Assembly: GCF_900169175.1 (NCBI RefSeq)
Contig: NZ_FXZM01000011.1
Span: 1-64,000 of the forward strand
From: Brevibacterium jeotgali
Lineage (GTDB): Bacteria > Actinomycetota > Actinomycetes > Actinomycetales > Brevibacteriaceae
Length of the DNA: 64,000 bases
Direction of reading: 5' to 3'
The stretch's first letter is position 1, and the number at the start of each line of letters is the position of its first letter. The position numbers were made by a program, and so were the translations under genes. Shown here one piece after another: positions 26,183 to 35,100 of the stretch. The notes under the pieces are model-generated. The model had not been told where the DNA came from. It did no database searches and saw nothing but the letters and a program-made list of their open reading frames with translations.

Positions 26183-27571
26183 TCAGATTTCCGCGAGCAT
26201 CTTTCCCGGATTGAGGATGTTCTTCGGGTCCAGCGCGTCCTTCACCGCGCGCTGGGCCCAGCGGGATCCCTCGTCGAGCTCCTTCGCAAGCCACCCCTTC
26301 TTGAGGTAGCCGACTCCGTGCTCGCCGGTGATCGTGCCGCCCAGGTCCAGACCGATCTGCATGATCTGTGCAAACGCGGCCTCCGCCGTCGCGGTCTGCT
26401 GCGCGTCGGAGGAGTCGAAGAAGACTGACGGGTGGGTGTTGCCGTCGCCCGCATGGGCGACCAGGGCGATCGTGAGCCCCGTCGACTCGCGCAGCTCGTC
26501 GAGCCGGTCGCAGAACTCCGGCATCGCCGCCCGGGGGATGCACACGTCGTCCAGCAGCTGTCCTCCACCGTGCGCATGCGCGAAGTGTTCATACGCAGGC
26601 TGGATCGACCGACGGGCGGCGACCAGAGCAGCGGAGTCCGCCGGATCATCGGAGACGGCTACGTCCACGGCGCCCGCGGCCTCGGCGACGGCGCCGAAGG
26701 CACCCAGCATGTCCGCAGCCTCCGCGGGCGACTGATCGAACTGGACCAGCAGCATCGCCCCGGCCTCATCGTCCAGGCCGAAGTCACCGTAGGAGTTGAG
26801 CATGGAGAGGCTGGCGCGGTCGAGGAACTCGAAAAGGCTCGGCTGCCCACCCGCGGTCATGAAGTCCGCGACGGCCTGCAGACCGGAACGCTCGTCGGGA
26901 AAGACGGCCACCGCCGTCACCGGATCCGGCATGAGCGGGATGAGGCGCAGCGTGGCTTCGACAACGATGCCCAGGGTGCCTTCGGAGCCGATGAAGAGCC
27001 CGCGCATATCCAGGCCGGCGACACCCTTCGCGGTCTGGGGTCCGAAGGTCGTGAGAGTGCCGTCTGCCAGCACGACATCAATGCTGCGGACGAAGTCGCG
27101 GGTCACCCCATACTTCACGCAGCACAGACCGCCCGCGTTCGTGGCGATGTTCCCGCCGATCGAGGAGATCCCCACGGATCCCGGGTCCGGCGGATAGGAC
27201 AGGTTGAACGGTCGCAGGTGGTCCTTGAGGTCCTGGTTGATGAGGCCCGGCTGGACGCGGACCGTGCGCTCCGACGTATTCACCTCCAGCACGTCCTTCA
27301 TCGCCGCGACGCTCAGCAGGATGGACCCCTCCGTCGCGTTCGCTCCCCCGGAGATTCCGCTGCGTGCACCCTGCGGGACGACGGGGATGCCCTGCGCGTG
27401 AGCGAAGCGGACCGTGGCCTGCACGTCCTCGACGGTCTTCGCGCGGACCAGCGCGATCGCACCGTCATGAGGACAGAAGAGCGCCTCGTCCCTCGAATGC
27501 GCAGCCACGACGTCCGGGTCGGTGGTCAGCGCGCCGTCGCTCAGCTGATCGGCAAGGGGATGCAGGTCCAT
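26183..27571 (-). CDS. FAD-linked oxidase, glycolate/D-lactate dehydrogenase (GlcD)-like
   Basis: A 462-residue flavoprotein of the VAO/PCMH family that oxidises 2-hydroxy acids. The FAD-binding half contains VVPQGARSGISGGANATEG and SSIGGNIATNAGGLCCVKYGVTRDFV, the usual diphosphate-binding segments. The cap half ends with the conserved active-site block VAHAGDGNTHP and ITGEHGVGYLKKGW, followed by DPKNILNPGKML. AAGGAG precedes the ATG at 27571; the frame is open further up but reads junk. It is divergent from the Ltp lipoprotein. The substrate is probably glycolate, D-lactate or D-2-hydroxyglutarate; the sequence does not distinguish between them. Confidence 0.9.
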   Translation of the reverse strand: MDLHPLADQLSDGALTTDPDVVAAHSRDEALFCPHDGAIALVRAKTVEDVQATVRFAHAQGIPVVPQGARSGISGGANATEGSILLSVAAMKDVLEVNTSERTVRVQPGLINQDLKDHLRPFNLSYPPDPGSVGISSIGGNIATNAGGLCCVKYGVTRDFVRSIDVVLADGTLTTFGPQTAKGVAGLDMRGLFIGSEGTLGIVVEATLRLIPLMPDPVTAVAVFPDERSGLQAVADFMTAGGQPSLFEFLDRASLSMLNSYGDFGLDDEAGAMLLVQFDQSPAEAADMLGAFGAVAEAAGAVDVAVSDDPADSAALVAARRSIQPAYEHFAHAHGGGQLLDDVCIPRAAMPEFCDRLDELRESTGLTIALVAHAGDGNTHPSVFFDSSDAQQTATAEAAFAQIMQIGLDLGGTITGEHGVGYLKKGWLAKELDEGSRWAQRAVKDALDPKNILNPGKMLAEI

Positions 27572-27790
27572 GGGTCTCCTTCGCGTGGGGCTCCTCCATT
27601 CTCCACCCCACCCGGGAGGGGGCGGCGTCCCGACCGTTCGCCCTGCCTCCCATCTCCTGAGACGGATCATGTGTTCACTCGCCGCACACGTACGATCACC
27701 TCGTAGGTGTCGTACGATTTACGAGAGACCTTGACGAACCGCCCGCGGTGTTCTCGTCACGGACCGGTTCCTACTGAGAGGACGTTCCCT

Positions 27791-28363
27791 GTGACAACGA
27801 AACCCTTGGTCGCCGTCGGCTCCCTCGCGCTCCTCACCCTGGCCGGATGCGGCGGTGGAAACAGCGCTGCCTCGGAAACTCCCGAGCCGGCCGTGACCGT
27901 CACGGTGACGGCGGCCGCAGAGCCTGCACCCACTGTCACCGTCACGAGGACCGTGACGGTCGAACCGGAGAACGACGAAGCCGAGCGCCCTGAGCCACCC
28001 GAGGAAGCCGAGGAGGTCGTCGCGGAGGACAGCGGCTCATCCGCGCAGGACGAGACGTCCGGACAGAGCAACGCCCGGGGATCCGCGGAATCGTACCTGG
28101 ACTACAGCGCGTTCTCGCGCCAGGGCCTGATCGATCAGCTGGAGTACGAGGGGTTCAGCACGGCCGACGCTGAACACGCAGTCGACTCCCTCGACGTCGA
28201 TTGGTCAGAGCAGGCTGTGCAGTCAGCGGAGTCCTACCTCGAGTACAGCTCGTTCTCCCTGCAGGGACTGATCGATCAGCTGGTCTATGAGGGCTTCACC
28301 GATGCACAGGCCGAATACGGGCGAACCAGGCGTACTGACGCTCGCCTCACGGCGTCAGCGTGA
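27791..28363 (+). CDS. Ltp family lipoprotein, C-terminus apparently frameshifted
   Basis: A 190-residue secreted lipoprotein. GTG start with GAGAGG ahead; signal and lipobox LAGC at about 17-20; a low-complexity Thr/Val then Glu-rich linker; then two Ltp repeats beginning AESYLDYSAFSRQGLIDQL (about 98) and AESYLEYSSFSLQGLIDQL (about 148). Ltp domains occur in surface proteins of actinobacteria and in phage superinfection-exclusion proteins. The second repeat should end EYG.NQA and stop. Here the frame reads EYGRTRRTDARL instead. Restoring one G in the run at 28318-28321 gives EYGANQAY and a stop at 28336-28338, which also removes the overlap with the convergent acylase. So the last 15 residues are probably wrong. 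Confidence 0.8.
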   Translation: MTTKPLVAVGSLALLTLAGCGGGNSAASETPEPAVTVTVTAAAEPAPTVTVTRTVTVEPENDEAERPEPPEEAEEVVAEDSGSSAQDETSGQSNARGSAESYLDYSAFSRQGLIDQLEYEGFSTADAEHAVDSLDVDWSEQAVQSAESYLEYSSFSLQGLIDQLVYEGFTDAQAEYGRTRRTDARLTASA

Positions 28364-31172
28364 GCGTGTCCTCCGCCGCATTGTGCACTGCGTCCTCCGA
28401 GTACGCCCACCCGTACTGCGTCCCGGTGGCCCAGTCGTCCGCCTGATCCGTGTAGTGATCGTGGAACGCGTGGCCGGACTGCCCCGTGAGGTTCTGCCAC
28501 GTCGAGGCGTCCCAGTCCCCCACGTCGACCACCATGCGGAACGACGGGACGGTCGTCGTCGCATACCCGTCGTCGAGGTCCCATCCCGTCGCGTTCACCA
28601 CGCCGGGCCCTCCTCCGGTCTCGTACGGACCCCTATTGAACAGCGCTTCGACAGGCGCGATGCCGCTCGTCCCGAACGTCTCGTGCGTGAGCGGCAGCGC
28701 GTGCAGCTCACCCCAGCTCCACTCATCCGGATCAGCCCCCTGCAGATCGACGAGCTCCGTGTGTGCATCCTCGGCGGCCTGCTGCAGGAGCTCGTCGCGC
28801 GCACCGCCCCACCACGGACTGTCCTCATCATCAGCCTGCTCTGCCAGGAACACCGCGAACCGCGACTGATCGCCGCGCGGGATCATCGTCCGCTCCGACG
28901 ACTCGTCGACACCGCCCGGTGCCGTGCCTGGTCCAGCACCGGCATCGGCCGTCGCCCCGTGCGTGTTGACCATGCCCGCCGTCACGTGGTCCCACAGCAC
29001 GTTCGCGTACGCGGCAGCCGCCGAGTCCGCATTGTTCTGTCCATCCCAGTTCGCGAGCAGGGCGAGCGCACCCTGCACGTCCTCATCCTCGACCAAGACA
29101 TCCGCGTACAGGTCCTGCAGCGAGTCCGCCGCGGGGAATTCGTTGTCCATCTGGATGTCCGCCATGTCCGCCGCCGTCACCGGACCGGCGTCGATCGCGC
29201 TCTCCAGCAGCTTGACGATGCGTGCACCGCGGTGCCCGTAGTCCCAGTCGCGGCTGAGAAAGTATTCGTAGTCATCGTCCACGATCGCGTTGTTGGCCGT
29301 GACGATGTAGCCCGAATCCGGGTTGAACACGACCGGCTGCTCCTCGAAGGGGATGAAGCCCTGCCAGTCGTACGCGCTGTCCCATCCGGGCTGCGGCAGC
29401 CATCCGTCGCCCTCGCCGCGGATGGGCAGCCGGCCCGGTGCCTGGTATCCGATGTTGCCGTCCGTGTCCGCGTAGATGAGGTTCTGCGCCGGCACGTCGA
29501 ACTGCGAGGCTGCGTGCCGGAAGTCGGAGAAGTCCTCGGCCAGGTTGAGGGAGAAGATGGCCTGCGCGGTCGAGCCTGCGTCCAGTGCGGTCCACCGCAG
29601 ACTCAGCGCGTAGTCGTCGGTCGACAGAGGGGTGTCCTCCGACGGTTCGCCATTGGGGATCGGGTCCGTTCCCGAGGCCGGGTCCAGCGGCCGCTCCTCC
29701 GCACCTCGCGTGGCCCCCACCCTGGGAGCCTCCGCGATCGCGGTGAACTCCGGTGTGAGGCCGGAGACGACCGGACCGTGCCCGGTCGAGCGCACCTCGA
29801 GGTCGACATCGTCTCCCCCGGCGACCTCGATGGTCTCCTGGCGGGTCTCGAACGGAACCGTCTCGCCGTCGCGCAGGTAGCCGTCATCCATGACGCGCTC
29901 GACGTAGAGGTCCGCGACATCCGTCGTGAGGTTCGTGAAGCCCCATGCGACCTGCTGGTTGTGGCCGATGACGATGCCGGGAAGCCCGGAGAAGCTGTAC
30001 CCGCCCACGTCGAAGGGACATTCGTCGGTGACGTCGGCGCAGCGCAGCTGCATCTGCGTCCACACCGACGGCAGGGCGGCGCCCAGGTGGGGGTCGTTCG
30101 CGAGCAGCGGACTGCCGCTGTCCGTGTGCTCGCCGCCGATCACCCACGAATTGGAGCCGATCCCCTCAGCCGCCCCACCGACCAGTGCGTCGACGCGCGC
30201 GAGCAGATCACTGAGAGCCGAGGTGTCGTAGCTCAAAGACGGCACAGCGCTCGCGCTGGCCTCGGTATCGGCCGCCTCGGCATCGGCCGCCTCGGCATCG
30301 GCGGCCGCGGCGTCTTCCGCAGCGGCGGCCTCGGCGTCGTCGTCAGTCGCCGGCCCGGAGGCCGGGGCAGGAATGTCCGCGTCGGTCACCTCCGAGGCGT
30401 CCGGGTCCTCCGCCATGATCACGGGGTGCTCGTCGAAGGGGTACCCCGGGTACAGATCGCCCAGCCTGTCGGGATCCAGACTCTGGCCCAGCAGTGCGCG
30501 GGTCGTCTCGTCCTCGATGTTCGTGCGCAGATCCCAGGCCATCGCCTTGAGCCAGGCGACGGAATCGGTGGGAGTCCACGGCTCTGGCTCATAGCCGCGG
30601 TTCTGCAGGCCGAGCACCGTGTACTCGAAGGCGAGCGCACCGCCCTGCCGCTCCTCCAGGTAGGCATTCACACCGTCGGCATACGCCTCGTAGTAGCTGA
30701 GCGCATCCGGCGGCAGCGCGTCGACCTCTTCCTGTGCGATGCGGTGCCACCCCAGGGTGCGGAGGAAGGAGTCGGTGCCCACCTGCGCCTCCCCGAACAG
30801 CTCAGACAGGCGACCGCCGGTCATGTGGCGGCGGAAGTCCATCTCCCAGAAGCGATCCTGCGCGTGGGCGAAGCCCTGCGCGCGGAAGAGATCGTCCGTG
30901 GTCTCAGCGGTCAGGGTGGGGATGCCGTGACTGTCGCGCTGCACGGTCACCGCGCTCTGGAGCCCTGCGACCTCGATCTCTCCGTCCGTCTGCGGGAAGG
31001 CGCGCATGACCGACCATGTGAGGACGGCGGTCAGGAGGAGTGCGAGGACGAGCAGACCCGCGAGAGTCGCGAGCAGGATCCGGCGGAGGCGGGAGCGCGG
31101 GGGCTTCGCGGTGTCGCGTGTCGTCTGGGAGTCCGTGATCGACTCGTCCTGCGACGTTCCGCGCTGCGCCAT
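28347..31172 (-). CDS. Penicillin acylase family protein (Ntn hydrolase)
   Basis: A 941-residue secreted or membrane-tethered amidohydrolase, normally self-cleaved into alpha and beta chains. An N-terminal hydrophobic segment lies at about 30-57. The alpha part contains DSHGIPTLTAETTDDLFRAQGFAHAQDRFWEMD. The maturation site GIGSNSWVIGG places the nucleophile at Ser340. Beta-chain markers include ANDPHLG and HNQQVAWGFTN. Family members cleave acyl amides such as penicillins, acyl-homoserine lactones or N-acyl amino acids. Just before the cleavage site sits an acidic Ala/Asp/Glu run (about 256-312) encoded by near-perfect repeats. Start at 31172 has GAAGGA ahead; the earlier ATG at 31214 lies inside a hairpin. 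Confidence 0.9.
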   Translation of the reverse strand: MAQRGTSQDESITDSQTTRDTAKPPRSRLRRILLATLAGLLVLALLLTAVLTWSVMRAFPQTDGEIEVAGLQSAVTVQRDSHGIPTLTAETTDDLFRAQGFAHAQDRFWEMDFRRHMTGGRLSELFGEAQVGTDSFLRTLGWHRIAQEEVDALPPDALSYYEAYADGVNAYLEERQGGALAFEYTVLGLQNRGYEPEPWTPTDSVAWLKAMAWDLRTNIEDETTRALLGQSLDPDRLGDLYPGYPFDEHPVIMAEDPDASEVTDADIPAPASGPATDDDAEAAAAEDAAAADAEAADAEAADTEASASAVPSLSYDTSALSDLLARVDALVGGAAEGIGSNSWVIGGEHTDSGSPLLANDPHLGAALPSVWTQMQLRCADVTDECPFDVGGYSFSGLPGIVIGHNQQVAWGFTNLTTDVADLYVERVMDDGYLRDGETVPFETRQETIEVAGGDDVDLEVRSTGHGPVVSGLTPEFTAIAEAPRVGATRGAEERPLDPASGTDPIPNGEPSEDTPLSTDDYALSLRWTALDAGSTAQAIFSLNLAEDFSDFRHAASQFDVPAQNLIYADTDGNIGYQAPGRLPIRGEGDGWLPQPGWDSAYDWQGFIPFEEQPVVFNPDSGYIVTANNAIVDDDYEYFLSRDWDYGHRGARIVKLLESAIDAGPVTAADMADIQMDNEFPAADSLQDLYADVLVEDEDVQGALALLANWDGQNNADSAAAAYANVLWDHVTAGMVNTHGATADAGAGPGTAPGGVDESSERTMIPRGDQSRFAVFLAEQADDEDSPWWGGARDELLQQAAEDAHTELVDLQGADPDEWSWGELHALPLTHETFGTSGIAPVEALFNRGPYETGGGPGVVNATGWDLDDGYATTTVPSFRMVVDVGDWDASTWQNLTGQSGHAFHDHYTDQADDWATGTQYGWAYSEDAVHNAAEDTLTLTP

Positions 31173-31197
31173 TGACCGGTCCTTCGCTGAGAGTCGA

Positions 31198-31225
31198 AGT
31201 GCACGGGGTTCCATCCCCGTGCACT
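31198..31225 (-). terminator. 11-base-pair hairpin between cutA and the acylase gene
   Basis: AGTGCACGGGG (31198-31208) and CCCCGTGCACT (31215-31225) are perfect arms around a 6-base loop. It lies after the cutA gene and 26 bases ahead of the acylase start on the same strand. It may end cutA transcription or be a leader structure of the acylase mRNA. Confidence 0.45.
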
Positions 31226-31379
31226 GAGAGTCGGTGCCCGTGAGCGGCCAGCTGCGGCACCTTCACCGAGTGGCCCGAGTCACGGCACCCCACAGTCTCC
31301 CACCGTTTACACAGGTAAGCGACAGGTTCGCACAGCTTGTTACAGAGGTGTGACGGTTGGCCCGTCCGGTGACGATCCG

Positions 31380-31757
31380 TCAGTCGACCGTGACGCTGTC
31401 CGCGATCCACGCGAGGTAGGAGTCGCTGCCGCCGATGATCGGAACGATGATGAGCTCCGGTTCGTCGTAGGGATGCTCGCGGTCGAGGAACTCCTTGAGC
31501 GGTCCGTCCGCAGCGGCCGCGGTCGTCTTGAACGTGAGGAGGAATTCCGGGTCGTTCTGCACCTCGCCCTCCCACCGGTAGTAGCTGCGGATCGCAGAGA
31601 TCTGGACGCACGCGGCGAGGCACTGGTCGACGGCGGTGGAGGCGAGGTGCTCCGCGACCTCGCGGGAGTCCGTCGTCGTCTCCGCAGCGACGCAGGCGGG
31701 CTGGGAGCCGGGCACCGCGCCGGGCTGCATGTCGGGCTGGTGTGGGGTGCCGGTCAT
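31380..31757 (-). CDS. cutA: Divalent-cation tolerance protein CutA
   Basis: A 125-residue small trimeric protein of the CutA1 family, which shares the ferredoxin-like fold of PII proteins. The conserved core is present: AACVQISAIRSYYRWEGEVQNDPEFLLTFKTT, then HPYDEPELIIVPIIGGSDSYLAWI. The first 20 or so residues are an extension beyond the usual 105-110. The ATG at 31757 has GGAAAGGA ahead. CutA was linked to copper tolerance in Escherichia coli, but its role in actinobacteria is not established. Confidence 0.92.
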   Translation of the reverse strand: MTGTPHQPDMQPGAVPGSQPACVAAETTTDSREVAEHLASTAVDQCLAACVQISAIRSYYRWEGEVQNDPEFLLTFKTTAAAADGPLKEFLDREHPYDEPELIIVPIIGGSDSYLAWIADSVTVD

Positions 31758-31931
31758 GACTCGGTCCTTTCCTCGACGTGCGCCCAGTCTGTCAGGCACT
31801 GCCACGGATCTCATGCCTCGTCAGGCGACTTCGCTTGTCGCCGCAGAGTCGATAAGGTTGAGGTGCGATTCTCGAGCCACCCGTCACCACGCGGCGAGTG
31901 GCATCCACACCTGTCTGGAAGGAGCGGCTCC

Positions 31932-32075
31932 ATGGGCGACGCCGACATCAGCACCATCATCTCCGTCCTCGGCCTTGCGGCACTCATGTTCTCTCCGATG
32001 CTGGCGCTGCTGGTGGTCCCGACCGCGGAGAAGCTGGGCACCAAGAAGCGCCTGAAGTGGGCCACGCGGGACTGA
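31932..32075 (+). CDS. Small single-span membrane protein
   Basis: A 47-residue protein with GGAAGGAG before its ATG. One hydrophobic segment (IISVLGLAALMFSPMLALLVVP) is followed by a basic tail KLGTKKRLKWATRD, so the C-terminus should face the cytoplasm. It lies in the 520-base gap between cutA and the DinB-like gene and is probably a real short gene because of its strong ribosome site and clean stop. No family recognised. Confidence 0.55.
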   Translation: MGDADISTIISVLGLAALMFSPMLALLVVPTAEKLGTKKRLKWATRD

Positions 32076-32276
32076 CAGGCACTCCCTCGCCCGGTTCCAC
32101 CCGGGCCAGCGTGGCGTTCGCCCGGTCGATCTGCTCCTGCACCCGGCGCCTCAGGTGCGGGTCGTCAACGTTGCCGCTGGCGACGGTCGCGTCACCGTCC
32201 AGACCTGGAGGGCATCCCCAAATGCCCGTACCCATTGGGCTAGCCGGGCGCGCAGTGCGACGTGCACACTGAGGAC

Positions 32277-32780
32277 ATGGACGCACGAGAACTCCTCACC
32301 GACCTTGCTCACCGCCCCCTGCAGGAACTCGACCATTTCTGGGACTCCGTGGACTCCGGGCAGCTCAACGAGCACCCCGCCGGTCATCCCAACTCGATCG
32401 CGTGGCTCGTCTGGCACACCGGTCGCGAGATCGACGTGCAGGTGGCCGACGCCTCGGGCCGTGAGCAGATCTGGGCACAGGGCTGGTCCGCACGCTTCGA
32501 CCTCGGCGTGCCGGACGACGACCTGGGCCTCGGCCAGACGGAGGACGAGGCGCGAGCGATCGTCGTCGAGAACAAGGACCTGCTGCGCGGCTACCTCTCC
32601 GCGGTGACGGACGAGTCCCTCGACTACATCAGTACGCTCCGCCCCGATGATCTGGCTGACGTGATCGATGAGAGCTGGAACCCGCCGGTCACGCGCGGTG
32701 CACGTCTGGTGAGCATCTACGCGGATGCCCTGCAGCACGTGGGCCAGGCGGCCTACGTGACGGGAACCCAGCGAGGCTGA
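32277..32780 (+). CDS. DinB-fold protein, DUF664 / mycothiol-dependent type
   Basis: A 167-residue four-helix-bundle protein. It starts MDARELLTDLAHRPLQELDHFWDSV and has the DinB-type histidine pattern: AWLVWHTGREIDVQV near 45-59 and ADALQHVGQAAYV near the C-terminus. In actinobacteria these metal-binding proteins often depend on mycothiol as cofactor for thiol transfer or isomerisation, though most are uncharacterised. GAGGA lies very close to the ATG at 32277, so the message may be nearly leaderless. It stands alone. Confidence 0.8.
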   Translation: MDARELLTDLAHRPLQELDHFWDSVDSGQLNEHPAGHPNSIAWLVWHTGREIDVQVADASGREQIWAQGWSARFDLGVPDDDLGLGQTEDEARAIVVENKDLLRGYLSAVTDESLDYISTLRPDDLADVIDESWNPPVTRGARLVSIYADALQHVGQAAYVTGTQRG

Positions 32781-32941
32781 GCGACCCCGTAAGACCCAGC
32801 TGGCTCGAGAGTCCTCCCGAGGCCTGATCCGCTCCCCACGAGGAGCCGGCTCCGACCTCGGCCAGGGCGGACCTCGGGTTCTCAGGCTTCGGGGCCTGAC
32901 GCCTCAGGTTCACAGGCTTCGAGGCCTCACGCCTCGGGCTC

Positions 32942-33182
32942 TCAGGCCTCCGCCGCGTCGGGGGCATCCCACCGCTCCCGCGCGAAGTCGTGGTGACGGC
33001 GGCGGATCTTGAGCCGCAGCGCCAGCAGCTCAACGCCGCCCTCTGCGAACGGCCCAGCGGCCCACCCAGACCTTCTTCCGCTCCGGAAGATCCTTCTGGA
33101 AGCAGCGATCGTGCAGCCGACACTCGTCGCATGGACCGAAGAGCGGACACTGCGCTGTGTTCGTTGACGGGGCTGGTGCCAC
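32942..33182 (-). pseudogene. Small Cys-rich protein, reading frame broken
   Basis: Read from a GTG at 33182, the first 44 codons give CPLFGPCDECRLHDRCFQKDLP and RKKVWVGRWA, a four-cysteine cluster followed by a basic segment. That frame stops at 33030. The +1 frame then continues directly as GGVELLALRLKIRRRHHDFARERWDAPDAAEA to 32942. Removing the A within CGCAGAGGG (about 33045) joins the two as RWAVREGGVELLALRL, a natural-looking small protein of about 80 residues. It may bind zinc or a cluster through the cysteines. Either a real frameshift or a sequence error. No family recognised. Confidence 0.5.
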
Positions 33183-33239
33183 CGTACGTGAACCGTCAAC
33201 GGGCGGGCTGATCCGGCTGCTCAGGAGTGGTGGCCCTGC

Positions 33240-33527
33240 TCAGGACGAGTGACCGCGGGCCGCGTACTCCTCGACAGCGCGCTTCGCATCGATCAGTCCG
33301 GCACCGGTGGCCCTGCGGTACTGCTTGATCGCCTCGATGGTGCGGTCCTCTGCGACCAGTCGTCGCACCTCAGGAGTCAGCCCCGGGTTCGAGGCCTGAC
33401 GCAGTTCTGCGACCTCGTCCTGTGAGATGCCCGCATCGTCGACGAGCCGCTCGACCAGCGCCTCGAGCGCAGTGACTCGTCGGGTGAGTGCATCGATGCG
33501 GGCGTGAGCCAGGTTGTCTCCGAACAT
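33240..33527 (-). CDS. Small protein with ribosomal L7/L12 C-terminal-like domain
   Basis: A 95-residue protein. An N-terminal heptad-like helix (NLAHARIDALTRRVTALEALVERLVDDAG) is followed by VRRLVAEDRTIEAIKQYRRATGAGLIDAKRAVEEYAARG. The latter has the V..L...G...AIK..R..TG.GL.+AK..V+ pattern of the ClpS/L7-L12 C-terminal fold. Actinobacteria carry several such stand-alone small proteins of unknown role. The ATG at 33527 is clear. It lies 19 bases beyond the stop of the acyl-CoA ligase gene on the same strand. Confidence 0.75.
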   Translation of the reverse strand: MFGDNLAHARIDALTRRVTALEALVERLVDDAGISQDEVAELRQASNPGLTPEVRRLVAEDRTIEAIKQYRRATGAGLIDAKRAVEEYAARGHSS

Positions 33528-33546
33528 GGGTCGAGTCTACGGACCG

Positions 33547-35064
33547 TCACCCAGCGGCGACCGTCCGCAGCTCGTGCTTGAGCAGCTTGCCGGACGGGTT
33601 CCGCGGCAGTGACTCTTCGATGACGACCTCCCGCGGCAGCTTGTAGCGCGCCAGCTTCGATTCGAGGAACCCGCGCAGGCCCTCCGTCGTGAGGCCTGTT
33701 CCCGCGTCACCCTCTGCGGGGGTCACGAACGCGACGACCTGCTGGCCCCACTCGGGATCCGGCTTCCCGACCACGGCCACGTCCGCCACGCCCGGATGCA
33801 GTGCGATCGCCTCCTCGACCTCAAGGGAGAACACGTTCTCACCGCCCACGATGATGACGTCCTTGAGCCGGTCGACGACGTAGTAGTAGCCGTCCTCATC
33901 CACTCGCGCGATGTCGCCGGTCTTGTACCAGCGTCCTTCGAATGCGGCCTCGGTCGCCTCGGGGTTCCCCAGGTATCCCTTCATGACGGTGTCCGACAGG
34001 AACCAGATCTCGCCCGACTCCCCCGGCCCCGCCTCCGTCCCGTCCGCGGTGACGACGCGCATCTGCACTCCGATCATCCCGGTTCTCCCGATGCTTCCCG
34101 GCTTCTCCAGCTGCTCGTGCGGCCGCAGCATGCTGCCGCTGGGACCCGTCTCCGACATCCCGAACAGCTGGTAGTGCGCTCCCGGCTGGTAGGACTCGAG
34201 GATCGTGCCGGTCCCCGCGGCGTCGATCGGTGCACCTCCGAACGTCCAGCGCCGCACCGACGAGAAGTCGAAGTCCGCGAAGTCCTTCCCGTGCGCCGCG
34301 GCCGCACGCAGGGGCGCCAGGTACGCGACCGTCGGACCGAAGAACGTCGTGATCCGCTCCGCGCCGATCAGTTCGAGCGTCTCGATCGGGTGGTACTCCC
34401 TCTGCAGCACGACCGTGCCGCCCATCAGCAGCACCGGCAGCATGCAGACGTTGAGCGGTGCGGAATGCCAGATGGGCATCGCGATGAGGATCCGCTCGTC
34501 TGATTCGTACCCCAGGTTCAGCGAGATCTGCGTCGCCAGCCGCACCAGGGAGTCGTGCGTGTGCACGCATCCCTTGGGCGCGCTCGTCGTCCCGGATGTG
34601 TAGAGAACCTCCGCGGGCGCTCGGTCGTCGTCGTGGGTCTCCGTCCAGGGCTTGGCCTCTGCGAGGAGCTCCTCGAACGTTCCGCCCGCTCCGGTCGTCA
34701 GCCAGTCGACGTCCGGCGCACCCGCCAGTGCCGTCTCCGCGAGCTCTCCGCTCACGACGCCCACGGTCGCTCCGCTGTGGCCGACCGTGTAGGCGACCTC
34801 CGGGACCTGCAGCTTGTGGTTCACCGGGACGAATGTCGCACCCAGCATCCACGCGCCGAAGGCCGTGAAGACGAACGCCGGTTCGTTGAACGTCATCGCC
34901 GCGACGGTGTCGCCGGACCTCACTCCGCGATCGGCCAGCACTCCGGCGGCCTTCTCGGATTCCCCCACGAGCTCCGTGTACGTCCATGTCGTGTCACCGC
35001 TGACCAGTGCCTGTGCCTGGGGCGCCCGCATCGCGGACCCGCGAAGCATCGTGCTGAGCTTCAT
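33547..35064 (-). CDS. AMP-dependent fatty acid/acyl-CoA ligase
   Basis: A 505-residue adenylate-forming ligase. Motifs: phosphate loop TSGTTSAPKG at about 156-165, FGMSETGPSGS, YKTGDIARVDEDGYYYVVDRLKDVIIVGGENV, and the C-terminal RNPSGKLLKHEL with the catalytic lysine. It activates an acid to acyl-CoA. The ATG at 35064 has AAGAAGTGGG ahead. It is divergent from a TetR gene whose downstream partner is an acyl-CoA dehydrogenase, so ligase and dehydrogenase probably work on the same acid and share the TetR control. Chain-length preference cannot be read. Confidence 0.9.
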   Translation of the reverse strand: MKLSTMLRGSAMRAPQAQALVSGDTTWTYTELVGESEKAAGVLADRGVRSGDTVAAMTFNEPAFVFTAFGAWMLGATFVPVNHKLQVPEVAYTVGHSGATVGVVSGELAETALAGAPDVDWLTTGAGGTFEELLAEAKPWTETHDDDRAPAEVLYTSGTTSAPKGCVHTHDSLVRLATQISLNLGYESDERILIAMPIWHSAPLNVCMLPVLLMGGTVVLQREYHPIETLELIGAERITTFFGPTVAYLAPLRAAAAHGKDFADFDFSSVRRWTFGGAPIDAAGTGTILESYQPGAHYQLFGMSETGPSGSMLRPHEQLEKPGSIGRTGMIGVQMRVVTADGTEAGPGESGEIWFLSDTVMKGYLGNPEATEAAFEGRWYKTGDIARVDEDGYYYVVDRLKDVIIVGGENVFSLEVEEAIALHPGVADVAVVGKPDPEWGQQVVAFVTPAEGDAGTGLTTEGLRGFLESKLARYKLPREVVIEESLPRNPSGKLLKHELRTVAAG

Positions 35065-35100
35065 TGCCCACTTCTTGTGATCGGTGTCATACTCTACTGA

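Noticed and set aside
28287-31175. Plus-strand frame of 962 codons opposite the penicillin acylase
   Set aside because: Antisense shadow of a gene with complete catalytic motifs; no protein-like features of its own.
32860-32950. Repeated GCTTC/GGCCTCACGCCTC strings resembling a repeat array
   Set aside because: Copies are short, irregular and without fixed spacing; not a CRISPR or a defined tandem repeat.
33162-33201. CGTTGACGG / CCGTCAACG inverted repeat, resembling the TetR motif half-sites
   Set aside because: Spacing is 22 bases instead of 4, so it does not match the TTGACG-N4-CGTCAA operator; may be a promoter coincidence.
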